In this document: positions 7,655-15,440 of the stretch, one piece after another
Numbering within the stretch: position 1 is the first letter of the stretch
How the letters are laid out: each line of letters starts with the position of its first letter
DNA from: Lawsonibacter sp.
GTDB taxonomy: Bacteria > Bacillota > Clostridia > Oscillospirales > Oscillospiraceae
Assembly (NCBI GenBank): GCA_022798855.1
Contig: JAAWNI010000005.1
Span: 1 to 25,843 of the forward strand
DNA: 25,843 nt
Reading direction: 5' to 3'
Notes under the pieces: generated by a model
Database searches by the model: none
What the model was told of the DNA's origin: nothing
Seen by the model: only the letters and a program-made list of their open reading frames with translations
Translations under genes and position numbers: made by a program

Positions 7655-10600
7655 TCAGCCCTGGCGCTTCTTATAGCCCTTGATGGCCATGAACTCCAGG
7701 CCCAGGAGGGCGGCGGCGGCCACCACGTCGGCGGCGATGAGGGCGGTCCTCCACATGGGGGTGGCGGTGGCCTTCTCATAGTTGGCGTCGGTGTAGGCGC
7801 GGCTGTTGACGGTGACGTACAGGATATTCTTGGCGGCGGTGCGCATGGCCTGCTGGGCGCCGTTGGTCTCCCGGAACTGCACATTGTTGGTGGCGGTCTG
7901 ATAGGCCACCAGCATCAGGTCGCACCCGTTCCGGATGGCCTGGTCGGCGCTCATATAGCCGTAGACGCCGAAGTAGTCAGTCTCCACAAAGCCCTGGAAG
8001 CCCCACTCGTCCCGGAGGACGTTGTTCAGCAGCTGGGAGCAGCCGCCGGCCCAGCGGTTGCCGATATAGTTGAAGGAGGACATGGCGGCCTCGCAGCCGG
8101 CATCCTTCACGCACATCTCGAAGGGCTTGAGGTAGATCTCACGGATGGCCTGCTCGTTGGACCAGGTGCACAGCATGGAGTTGCGGTTGCCCTCCTGGTC
8201 GTTCAGGGCGAAGTGCTTCATATAGGAGTACACGCCGTGGTTCTTGGCGCCGGTGACGGCGTTGGCGGCAATGGCGCCGGAGAGCAGGCCGTCCTCGGCG
8301 AAATACTCAAAGTTCCGTCCGGCGAAGGCGGTGCGGTGGATGTTCATGGCGGGGGCGTACCAGCCGGAGGTGTTCATCTCGTCGGCCATCTTGCCGATGC
8401 TCTCGCCAAAGGCCAGGGCCATGTCCTTGCTCCAGGTGGCGGCGATCATCACGCCCGCCGGGAAGCCCACGGAGCCCACGCCGGTGAAGTTGTTGTTAAT
8501 GGAAGCGGGGCCGTCGTTGTCGTTGGTGCGGACCTTGCCGATGCTGCTGACGGAGTTGGTCTGATAGCCGCCCAGGGAGATCAGGGCGTTCATGTCGTCC
8601 AGGGTCATCTGGTCCAGCAGCTGGTCCCATTTGGGATCGTCGTAGTCCAGGCCCCGCAGGTCCTTGAGCTGCAAGCCGTTCTTGGCCCCGGTGGTGACGG
8701 GCTGGGCGTTGGGGTCCTCGTCGGCGGCGGTGGCCTCGGCGGTGAGGTAGTTGTTCTTGTTGTAGAAGCCCGCCTTGTCCTCGGCGCTCATCTCATAGCT
8801 GGCGGGGGCGGCGGTGGCGGCGTCGTAGTTGGCGAAGCCGCCGGCCCGGGACAGATAGGTCACGTCGCCCTGGGCGAAGGCGAACTGATTCACCGGGGCG
8901 GCCTGGTCGGTGGAGCGGCCGGCGCTGTAGTCAATGTCAGCGGCCTGGGGGAAGGTGACGGCGTCCAGCACGGTGTGGGAATCGGCCCGGAGGGAGATGG
9001 TGTAGTCGCCCGCCTCCAGAATATAGCCGCCGCCGCTGATCTTGATGCCGTTGTCATAGGAGGCCAGCTCCTCCTTTGCGATGTCGAAGTGGATGGACTC
9101 GGAGGCCCCGGGCTCCAGCAGCCCGGTCTTTTCAAAGGCGACGAGGTTGGCGCTGGCCTTCTCGATGCCGCCGTCGGTGTAGGGGGGGTCGAAGTAGACC
9201 TCCACCACCTCCTTGCCGGCTACAGAGCCGGTATTGGTCACCAGAACGTCCATAGAGATGGTATCGCCGTTTACGGTGAAACCGGCAATCTCCTGGGTGA
9301 AGCTGGTATAGCTCAGGCCGTAGCCAAAGGGGTACTGGACCACGTCGTCGTAGTTGATCAGGCCCTCGGCGGCGGCCGTCTCATAGAACTTGTAGCCCAC
9401 ATAGATGCCCTCCACGTAGTTGACGAAGGAGGCGGAGGCGCCGGCGGGGTCAAAGCTGCTGGCGTCGCTGTCCATGTCGCTCATGTTGGTGTATTTGAAG
9501 TCGCCGAAGTTGTTCCACCAGGGGGTGTTTTTCATGTCCACCACAAAGGTGTCCACGGTGCGCCCGGAGGGGTTCACCGCGCCGGAGACGATGCGGCCCA
9601 GGCCGTTGAAGCCGCTCTGGCCGGTGCCGGGGCACAGAATCAGGCCCTTGATCTGGGGGTAGTCGTAAATCCAGTCCAGCTCGAAGGCGTTGGCCCCGTT
9701 GTAGACCACAACAACCTTGTCGAAGTTGGCGCACACCAGGTCCACCATCTCCTCCTCCCGGTTGGACAGCTGGAGGAAGTGGTCGCCGGCGTCCCAGTCG
9801 TTCCCCTGGTTCAGGGTGTCGTCATAGGAGCCGTTGTAGTAGCCCGCGCCCTGCATCTCGCCGTTGCGCTCGGCCTGGCGGCGGATCCAGCTGCCGTCCA
9901 CCACGGCGGCCATATCGGTGGGCAGGTCGGCGCCCTCGCCGCCCACACGGGTGATGACGATCATGGCCGTGTCGGAAAAGCCCTTGGCGTTGCTCATCAT
10001 CTCGTCGGTGTACAGGCTGACGTTGGGCTCGGGCAGGGTCCAGTCCTGGACGGACATGGCCACCTTGGGCCGGTCGGCCTTATAGTCAGTATAGAACTTT
10101 TCCAGCTCCTCATTCAGCTCAAACCCGGCGTTGGCCAGCCCCTGGAGCAGGGTGACGGTGGGATAGGCGTCGTTCAGCGCGCCGGAGCCGGTGCCGCCGT
10201 AGCAGGGGTTGGTGGAAGCCCAGCCGAACACGTTCAGCTTGGAGCCGCCGGCCAGGGGGAGCAGGCCGTCGTTCTCCAGCAGAACGATGCCCTCCTCGGC
10301 CATCTGGGCCACCAGCTGGGTGGCCTCGGCGGTGGTTTCATCGGTGAGGTAAGAGGTTTCGCTGACCAGGTCCAGCATGCTGGACATCGGGCCGGTGCAG
10401 ATCAGGTTGACCACCACCACCACGGCCAGGAGCAGAGCCAGCCCGGCCTGGGTGCGGATCAGGAATTTTTTGTCTCTGGCCATTTTTCCGCAGGCCGCCA
10501 CGGCGGCAATGGCCAGCACTGCCAGAATGCCAAGGACGATCAGGTGGTTTTTGATCATGCCAAGTACATTCATGACATCATCCATGTTGATAGCAAGCAT
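7655..10600 (-). CDS. Membrane-anchored GH3 glycosidase with swapped domain order
   Basis: A 981-residue protein. The usual second GH3 domain comes first (AEEGIVLLENDGLLPL near residue 95; VVYNGANAFELDW; GRTVDTFVVDMKNTPWW), then YPFGYGLSYTSF and a fibronectin-III-like region (DVLVTNTGSVAGKEVVEVYF), and only then the TIM barrel: TNDNDGPASINNN, NIHRTAFAGRNFEYFAED, YMKHFALND, and the nucleophile region FVETDYFG with Asp near residue 875. Two hydrophobic spans at ~18-38 and ~50-69 flank a basic loop (KMARDKKFLIR), and a third at ~951-972 precedes KGYKKRQG. By the positive-inside rule the catalytic body is outside the cell, tethered at both ends. The ATG at 10600 has AAGGAGG 8 nt upstream. A LytTR-type repeat lies about 100 bp upstream. 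The reversed GH3 order is known from some ruminal Clostridia (Butyrivibrio and Ruminococcus beta-glucosidases). Confidence 0.9.
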   Translation of the reverse strand: MLAINMDDVMNVLGMIKNHLIVLGILAVLAIAAVAACGKMARDKKFLIRTQAGLALLLAVVVVVNLICTGPMSSMLDLVSETSYLTDETTAEATQLVAQMAEEGIVLLENDGLLPLAGGSKLNVFGWASTNPCYGGTGSGALNDAYPTVTLLQGLANAGFELNEELEKFYTDYKADRPKVAMSVQDWTLPEPNVSLYTDEMMSNAKGFSDTAMIVITRVGGEGADLPTDMAAVVDGSWIRRQAERNGEMQGAGYYNGSYDDTLNQGNDWDAGDHFLQLSNREEEMVDLVCANFDKVVVVYNGANAFELDWIYDYPQIKGLILCPGTGQSGFNGLGRIVSGAVNPSGRTVDTFVVDMKNTPWWNNFGDFKYTNMSDMDSDASSFDPAGASASFVNYVEGIYVGYKFYETAAAEGLINYDDVVQYPFGYGLSYTSFTQEIAGFTVNGDTISMDVLVTNTGSVAGKEVVEVYFDPPYTDGGIEKASANLVAFEKTGLLEPGASESIHFDIAKEELASYDNGIKISGGGYILEAGDYTISLRADSHTVLDAVTFPQAADIDYSAGRSTDQAAPVNQFAFAQGDVTYLSRAGGFANYDAATAAPASYEMSAEDKAGFYNKNNYLTAEATAADEDPNAQPVTTGAKNGLQLKDLRGLDYDDPKWDQLLDQMTLDDMNALISLGGYQTNSVSSIGKVRTNDNDGPASINNNFTGVGSVGFPAGVMIAATWSKDMALAFGESIGKMADEMNTSGWYAPAMNIHRTAFAGRNFEYFAEDGLLSGAIAANAVTGAKNHGVYSYMKHFALNDQEGNRNSMLCTWSNEQAIREIYLKPFEMCVKDAGCEAAMSSFNYIGNRWAGGCSQLLNNVLRDEWGFQGFVETDYFGVYGYMSADQAIRNGCDLMLVAYQTATNNVQFRETNGAQQAMRTAAKNILYVTVNSRAYTDANYEKATATPMWRTALIAADVVAAAALLGLEFMAIKGYKKRQG

Positions 10601-10671
10601 TTTATGTTCCTCCTTCTCTGTTGGGCCGGGGCCGGCCGCGCCCCAGCCGTTTACAGGGCGCATGATATCAC

Positions 10672-10677
10672 ATTCTA
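10672..10677 (-). promoter_or_regulatory. Possible -10 box of the membrane GH3 gene
   Basis: TAGAAT on the minus strand, 71 nt upstream of the start codon. No recognisable -35 box stands 17 nt upstream (it reads CGCCGC), but the LytTR-type repeat begins exactly there. This is what an activator-dependent promoter would look like. Confidence 0.4.
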
Positions 10678-10699
10678 TTCTCCCCAACATAGAAGCGGC

Positions 10700-10729
10700 G
10701 CAAACTGCTTGTTTTTCCGCGCGAACTGC
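10700..10729 (-). promoter_or_regulatory. Candidate LytTR-type direct-repeat operator
   Basis: On the minus strand GCAGTTCGC (10721-10729) and GCAGTTTGC (10700-10708) are direct repeats separated by 12 bp (21-bp period, same helix face). LytTR regulators bind paired 9-bp repeats around an invariant GTT spaced 12-13 bp apart, just upstream of the -35 region; the core and spacing match, the outer bases only in part. A LytTR response regulator gene lies about 1.4 kb upstream on the same strand, so this is the best candidate for its target. Confidence 0.6.
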
Positions 10730-10751
10730 TTTCAGACATGTGCGTTTTCCA

Positions 10752-10790
10752 CAAAAAGAAGTCCGGCTGTTTGACATTTCAAACAACCGG
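10752..10790 (-). terminator. Terminator of the LytTR/GHKL operon, overlapping the kinase stop
   Basis: CCGGCTGTTTGA (10763-10774) pairs with TCAAACAACCGG (10779-10790) with one G-U pair. On the minus strand the stem is followed within a few bases by TTCTTTTTG. The histidine kinase stop codon TGA (10779-10781) lies inside the stem. Confidence 0.75.
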
Positions 10791-12116
10791 CTCTTTGACG
10801 GGAATGACAATATTCAGCTCAAACCAGCCGCCCCGATTGTGTATGGTCATGGTTCCGCCGTACTTCTCCGCCGCCCAGCGGATGGACCGGACCCCAAAGC
10901 CGTGGTAGGCCCCATCCCCCTTGGTGGACAGGGGCAGGCCGTCCTGAAATTCCAGCTCCCGCTCGCAGCGGTTCCCGCACTGGATGACCAGAAAGTCCTT
11001 CTTCCCGTACACCGCCAGGTGGATCAGCCGCCGCTGCCGGTCCGGGATGGTCAGCTCACACTCGATGGCGTTGTCCAGCACGTTGCCGAAGATGGAACAG
11101 ATATCCATCACGTCCATAAAGTCCAGCCGGGCCCCGTCGGCCACGCAGGTCAGCTCGATGCCGTGGCGGGCGCAGTACAGGCTCTTGCCCGTGAGGACGG
11201 TGTCCAGCACCGAGTTCCCCGTCTTGTTCTGGGCCTCATAGGCCCGGATCTCCTCCTCCATGCCGTCCAGAAAGTCGCAGCGCCGCTGGGGGTCCTGCTC
11301 CGCCCGGAGGACGGCAATCTGATGCTTCAGGTCGTGGTACTTCCGGTTGACCACGTCGATATTCTCCCGGGACTGCTTGTACTGGACATATTGGTTTTGC
11401 AGAATGTTCTGCATGGCGTCCAGCTCCCGCTGGGCATGGAGCTCCCGCCTCTGGATGTGGCAGGCGTACAGCATGGCCACCCCCGCCAGGTCGATGAGGG
11501 TGCGGATGTTATAGATGCCCTCGATGGCCGGGCTGGTAAAGGGGATGTCGGTATAGACGAAGGACAGGTTGCTCATCAGAAAGCAGGTGGCGCTGATGAC
11601 CACCGGCGGCCACAGCTCCCGTGGCCGGAACACCAGGGCAGTGTCCGGGTCCCTCCGCCGGGCCTGGAGCCAGTACATGACAAAGAACACCCCGGCGTAC
11701 ACCGCCGCCAGAAAGAGGGCGGAGAGCAGTAAGGTGCGCCCCGCGCCGCCCTCCAGCCCCAGGAGGTGGCGGGTGTACGACCACAGCTGCCACTCCAGCG
11801 AGGCGGCGAACTCCGCCGTCAGGAAGGCGAAGGCCGTGATGTACACCGCCCCCAGCGGGGGGATGTCGCAGCACAGGGCGAGGAGCAAAAACATCAGCCC
11901 CACCGCCCCCGCCATGCAGGGCAGCCACAGGACGATGCGCAGCCCGTCCGTCAGGTGGAGGAACAGGCACTGTACCGCCAGCCCCGCGCCCAGAACCCCC
12001 CACAGCCGGGGGCCGTCAAAGCGGCGGGGCCGGTTGAGCATGAACACCAGACAGGCGCACCACTCCGCCGCGGCGGTGAACAGCCGGGGGATGTCTGAGA
12101 GATAGACCTGGTTCAT
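10779..12116 (-). CDS. GHKL-type sensor histidine kinase (AgrC/VirS-like)
   Basis: A 445-residue membrane kinase. The N-terminal half (residues ~1-215) has about six hydrophobic spans (e.g. GVLGAGLAVQCLFLHL, AVGLMFLLLALCCDI, LLLSALFLAAVYAGVFFVMYWL). Next comes a coiled-coil linker (QRELDAMQNILQNQY) and the dimerisation helix VVNRKYHDLKHQIAVLRAEQ, with the phosphoacceptor His in the DLKHQ motif of this subfamily. The GHKL ATPase has the N-box FGNVLDNAIEC and a G-box GFGVRSIRWAAEKYGG. Its start ATG at 12114-12116 overlaps the regulator stop by 4 nt, so the pair is coupled. The class often senses peptides or envelope signals; the ligand here is unknown. It probably controls the adjacent membrane GH3 gene through its LytTR partner. 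The frame is intact. Confidence 0.9.
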   Translation of the reverse strand: MNQVYLSDIPRLFTAAAEWCACLVFMLNRPRRFDGPRLWGVLGAGLAVQCLFLHLTDGLRIVLWLPCMAGAVGLMFLLLALCCDIPPLGAVYITAFAFLTAEFAASLEWQLWSYTRHLLGLEGGAGRTLLLSALFLAAVYAGVFFVMYWLQARRRDPDTALVFRPRELWPPVVISATCFLMSNLSFVYTDIPFTSPAIEGIYNIRTLIDLAGVAMLYACHIQRRELHAQRELDAMQNILQNQYVQYKQSRENIDVVNRKYHDLKHQIAVLRAEQDPQRRCDFLDGMEEEIRAYEAQNKTGNSVLDTVLTGKSLYCARHGIELTCVADGARLDFMDVMDICSIFGNVLDNAIECELTIPDRQRRLIHLAVYGKKDFLVIQCGNRCERELEFQDGLPLSTKGDGAYHGFGVRSIRWAAEKYGGTMTIHNRGGWFELNIVIPVKEPVV

Positions 12117-12823
12117 CCGCTGATCCCCCCTACATAGTCGGCCAGGGCGCTGAGGAAAGGCCCCCGGCGGCCCCGGCTGATGAGGAGCTTGTCCCCCTGG
12201 ACCACGGCGCAGCCGTCCCGCACCCCGCTGACGTGGGCCAGGTTGACCAGATAGCCCTTGTTGCACCGGATAAAGCCCTTGTCCGCCAGGGCCTCCTCCA
12301 TCTGCTGGAGGGTGGCCGAGGAGGCGTAGACGCCGTCGCTGGTGTGGAACATCAGCTGGTGCCCCAGCCGCTCCATGTAGTAAATGCCGCCCACCTCCAG
12401 CTTCAAAGCGCCCCCCTTGACCGCCACGGTGATGTAGCCGCCCCCACCCTTTTTCACATACCGCAGCACCCGGGTGAGCCGCTGGGAGAAGGAAAAATAG
12501 TTCAGCGGCTTGAGGATGTAGTCCAGGGCGTTCACCGAGTAGCCCTGGATTGCGTATTGGGCCAGATTGGTGACAAAGACGATCACCACCTCCGGGTCCA
12601 CCCTCCGGATGTGGCGCGCCGCCGTCATGCCGTCCAGAAACGGCATGTCCACATCCAACAGGAGCAGGTCGTACTCCGGCCTGTACCGCTCCACCAGGTC
12701 CTCCCCGTTGTCGTAGTGGGTGACCTGGAAGCTCCGGCCGGTTTCCCGGCTGTAATCATCCAGAAATTCCTCCAGCTGCCGGAAGCACTGAGGATCGTCC
12801 TCCGCGATCAAAACACGGATCAT
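12113..12823 (-). CDS. LytTR-type response regulator
   Basis: A 236-residue two-domain regulator. The receiver domain (1-~125) has the acidic pair Glu8-Asp9-Asp10, the phosphoacceptor Asp57 in LLLLDVDMP, the switch Thr in FVTN and Lys in ILKPLN. The C-terminal LytTR DNA-binding domain (~135-236) shows the typical beta-strand run: YITVAVKGGALKLEVGGIYYMER, then FIRCNKGYLVNLAHV, and KLLISRGRRGPFLSAL at the end. The ATG at 12823 is preferred over an upstream in-frame ATG because the protein then starts MIRVLIAEDD, with the purine-rich AAAGGGGGCGGG just before it. It is cotranscribed with the histidine kinase (ATGA overlap) from a sigma-A promoter at 12882-12911. The most plausible target in the window is the repeat at 10700-10729. 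Confidence 0.93.
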   Translation of the reverse strand: MIRVLIAEDDPQCFRQLEEFLDDYSRETGRSFQVTHYDNGEDLVERYRPEYDLLLLDVDMPFLDGMTAARHIRRVDPEVVIVFVTNLAQYAIQGYSVNALDYILKPLNYFSFSQRLTRVLRYVKKGGGGYITVAVKGGALKLEVGGIYYMERLGHQLMFHTSDGVYASSATLQQMEEALADKGFIRCNKGYLVNLAHVSGVRDGCAVVQGDKLLISRGRRGPFLSALADYVGGISG

Positions 12824-12881
12824 ATGCCCGCCCCCTTTCTGAACTCCGAACACGTTGAAAACAGACCTGAACAGTGAGAAA

Positions 12882-12911
12882 ATTATATCATTTTCATTCA
12901 CTCTATTTCAA
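12882..12911 (-). promoter_or_regulatory. Sigma-A promoter of the LytTR/GHKL operon
   Basis: Minus strand TTGAAA (12906-12911), 18-nt spacer, perfect TATAAT (12882-12887), about 60 nt upstream of the regulator start. I see no GTT-centred LytTR repeat near it, so autoregulation is not evident. Confidence 0.8.
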
Positions 12912-13039
12912 TACCATTTCAGCGGAAAAGGGAAAAATCCCCCACTATTGTGCATATTTCCATTTTTCAAGGGGCGCCGAACCGGGGGCGTTTTTATAAA
13001 GTGGATAAGAAACCCCCTCTAAGTCAAAAGACTCCCCCC

Positions 13040-13068
13040 TTGGAATAGGCTGGTATTTTTGATAGACT
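13040..13068 (+). promoter_or_regulatory. Candidate promoter of the sugar ABC transporter operon
   Basis: TTGGAA (13040-13045) and TAGACT (13063-13068) are separated by 17 nt, about 70 nt before the transporter ATPase start. Matches are moderate. The 12912-13137 stretch is the divergent regulatory region between the two-component operon and the transporter; I see nothing else clear in it. Confidence 0.5.
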
Positions 13069-13137
13069 GTCATTACCAATAAAAAAGCGGTCTGTCAGCG
13101 GACAAAAATTCATCGAACCGTAAATAAAAGGAAGCCG

Positions 13138-14478
13138 GTGATTCGAAAAATGAATGAAACCATTGTATCCATGAAGGGGATATGCAAGAGCTTCCCCGGC
13201 GTCAAGGCCCTGGATCATGTGGACTTCGCGCTGCGCTCCGGCGAGGTCATGGCCCTGCTGGGGGAGAACGGCGCGGGCAAGAGCACCCTGATGAAGGTGC
13301 TCAGCGGCGTCTACCAGCGGGACGCGGGGGAGCTGGAAATCTTCGGGAAGCGGTACGGGGACCTGAACCCCAAGCTGGCCCAGGAGGTGGGCGAGCTGCC
13401 CGTGTCCAAGCAGCAGATGGTGGAGATTGCCAAGGCCCTGTCCACCCACGCCAAGGTGCTGATCATGGACGAACCCACCTCCGCCCTCACCGCCCGGGAG
13501 ATCGACGACCTGTTCCGCATCATTCGGGAGCTGAAATCCAAGGGCTGCGGCATCGTGTACATCTCCCACCGGCTGGAGGAGCTCCAGCACATCGTGGACC
13601 GGGTGGCCATCATGCGGGACGGCCAGTACATCACCAGCTTTGACTTCCAGGACGCGTCCTTGGACGAGATCATCGCCTACATGGTGGGCCGGGAGATCAA
13701 GGAGAAGTTCCCCCGGGTCGCCTGCAAGAAGGGCAGGAAGGTCTTCGAGGTCAAGGGGCTCAACGCCGGCCGCATGGTGCGGGACACCGACTTCTCCCTG
13801 TACGAGGGGGAGATCGTGGGCTTCGCCGGGCTGATGGGCGCAGGCCGCACCGAGACGACCCGGGCCATCTTCGGCGTGGACCCCAAGGACAGCGGACAAA
13901 TCTTCCTGGACGGCCGGGAGGTTGCCATCAAAAACCCCCGGGACGCCATCCAGGCGGGCATCGTCCTGGCCCCCGAGGACCGGAAGAAGGACGGCCTGTG
14001 CACCAAGCTGTCCATCCGGCACAACATCGCCCTGCCCAACCTGGACTTTTTGTGCGACAGGTTCGGCGTAATCAAGTGGGGCATGGAGGCCGAAGCCTGC
14101 GCCAAGGCGGTGCAGGACCTGAAGATCAAGACCCCCAGCGTGGAGATCAACGCGGCCAACCTCTCCGGCGGCAACCAGCAGAAGGTGGTGGTGGGCAAGT
14201 GGCTGGCCCGGAACTCCCGGGCGGTCATCTTCGATGAGCCCACCCGGGGCATCGACGTGGCGGCCAAGGTGGAGATATACCACCTGATGAACGAGCTGAA
14301 AAAGCAGGGCATCGCCGTGATGTTCGTCTCCTCGGAAATGCCCGAGGTCATGGGCATCGCCGACCGCATCATCGTCATGTGCGACGGGCGCATCACCGGC
14401 GAGCTGATGGCGGAGGACGCCACCCAGGAGAAGATACTCTCCCTGGCAACCCAGTTTGAAAAGAAAATCGCCATCTAA
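13138..14478 (+). CDS. RbsA-like sugar ABC transporter ATPase with deleted Q-loop region
   Basis: The energy-coupling subunit of a ribose/galactose-type importer, two fused nucleotide-binding domains, 446 residues where the family has about 500. Domain 1 has Walker A GENGAGKST, then GKRYGDLNPKLAQEVG runs straight into ELPVSKQQMVEIAKAL (signature) and VLIMDEPTSAL (Walker B). The segment normally between, with the Q-loop (typically IxQE) and the ENxFLG region, is absent: about 50-60 residues gone, in frame. The shared GTGGGC at the join suggests deletion between short repeats. Domain 2 is complete (LMGAGRTETTRAIFG, LSGGNQQKVVVGKWLA, VIFDEPTRGID). The GTG at 13138 has AAAGGA 5 nt before it; the ATG at 13150 is the alternative. 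First gene of the transporter operon. Without the Q-loop, coupling to the permease should fail. Confidence 0.85.
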   Translation: MIRKMNETIVSMKGICKSFPGVKALDHVDFALRSGEVMALLGENGAGKSTLMKVLSGVYQRDAGELEIFGKRYGDLNPKLAQEVGELPVSKQQMVEIAKALSTHAKVLIMDEPTSALTAREIDDLFRIIRELKSKGCGIVYISHRLEELQHIVDRVAIMRDGQYITSFDFQDASLDEIIAYMVGREIKEKFPRVACKKGRKVFEVKGLNAGRMVRDTDFSLYEGEIVGFAGLMGAGRTETTRAIFGVDPKDSGQIFLDGREVAIKNPRDAIQAGIVLAPEDRKKDGLCTKLSIRHNIALPNLDFLCDRFGVIKWGMEAEACAKAVQDLKIKTPSVEINAANLSGGNQQKVVVGKWLARNSRAVIFDEPTRGIDVAAKVEIYHLMNELKKQGIAVMFVSSEMPEVMGIADRIIVMCDGRITGELMAEDATQEKILSLATQFEKKIAI

Positions 14479-14494
14479 CAGGAGGGCTGACACA

Positions 14495-15383
14495 ATGAAT
14501 ACGAAACAAAACCCCTTAAAGCGTATTTTAAACACCCGGGGCATGGGCGGGGCGCTGACGGCCTTTGCCGGGCTGATCGTCATTTACATCGCCTTCGGCA
14601 TCATCAACCCCACCGTGTTCTCCGGGCAGAACATCATGAACCTGCTGCGGTCCATGTCCAAGTACCTGCTCATCGGCATCGGCCAGAGCTACATCCTCAT
14701 CACCGGCAACATTGACCTGTCCATCGGCTCGGTGGCCGACATGAGCGCCATGATCTCCGCCACCCTGATGACCATGGGCGTCCACCCCATCGCCGCCATC
14801 CTGGCCACCCTGGCCTGCTGCCTGGTCATCGGCGTGCTCAACGGCCTGCTGGTGGGCAAGTGGAAGCTGCCCCCCTTCATCGCCACCCTGGGGACTATGT
14901 TCGTGGCCCGGGGCGTGGCTTACATCGTCAACGGCAACCGCAACACTGACGCCATCGCCTCCGGCATCGGCAAGGAAGCCGCCGACGCCTTCGGCAACTT
15001 CTTCTACTACGGCTCCACCTTCGGCATCTACAACACCTTCTGGATCGCCATGGCCCTGTTTGTGGTGTTCTTCTTCCTGCTGTCCGGCACCCGGACGGGC
15101 CGCCACATCTACGCCATCGGCTCCAACGTGGACGCCGCCAAGCTGTCCGGCGTCAGCGTACTGGCCACCACCACCAAGGCCTATCTGGTCAGCGCCTTCT
15201 GCTCCTGCGTGGTGGGCCTGATCCTGTGCGGCCGTGTGGCAGACCCTGGAGAACGGCCTGAACATGATCGGCGCCCAGGTGGGCATCCAGCGGCTGGTCA
15301 TCGGCATCATCGTGGTGGTCGCCGTGTTCCTGGACGTGGTCGTCCGCAACGGCACCCGGAAAAAGCCCGCCAAGGCCGGCTGA
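14495..15383 (+). pseudogene. RbsC-like sugar ABC permease, broken by deletion
   Basis: Membrane subunit of the importer. It begins at the ATG at 14495 with AGGAGG 9 nt upstream and reads as a normal RbsC-type permease up to AFCSCVVGLILC (about residue 245; ITGNIDLSIGSVADMSAM is the usual motif). At about 15228-15236 the frame changes: the plus-one frame then gives AVWQTLENGLNMIGAQVG and a normal hydrophobic end, closing at TGA 15381-15383. The family segment between them, around the conserved ELDAIAAVVIGG-type motif, is missing, roughly 50 residues. In the original frame the product would end in an unrelated Arg/Pro-rich tail. As written the permease cannot be functional. Confidence 0.85.
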
Positions 15384-15392
15384 GCCAACGGA

Positions 15393-15417
15393 AATTAGAC
15401 ACCGTCAGGTGCTAATT
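15393..15417 (+). promoter_or_regulatory. Intercistronic stem-loop before the binding-protein gene
   Basis: AATTAG, a bulged A, CACC, loop GTCA, GGTG, CTAATT: a 10-bp stem without a T-run, between the permease and binding-protein genes and just ahead of the strong AGGAGG site. Such hairpins are known in binding-protein operons to stabilise the downstream message so that the binding protein is made in excess; that role here is inference. Confidence 0.5.
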
Positions 15418-15440
15418 ATAAAAAAATAGGAGGATTTATA

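Noticed and set aside
6169..7683. 504-codon plus-strand frame opposite the cytosolic GH3 gene
   Set aside because: Same Gly/Val/His/Gln-rich antisense composition and no ribosome binding site or known motif.
7570..7884. N-terminal extension of the cytosolic GH3 frame by about 105 codons
   Set aside because: The extension is Pro/Ser/Thr-rich, overlaps the neighbouring GH3 gene in another frame and crosses a terminator; the ATG at 7569 starts a standard family N-terminus.
7550..10774. Very long open frame (1074 codons) on the plus strand opposite the membrane GH3 gene
   Set aside because: It is Gly/Val/His-rich, low in complexity, lacks domains, and is the antisense of a well-matched GH3 protein; GC-rich third positions keep such frames open.
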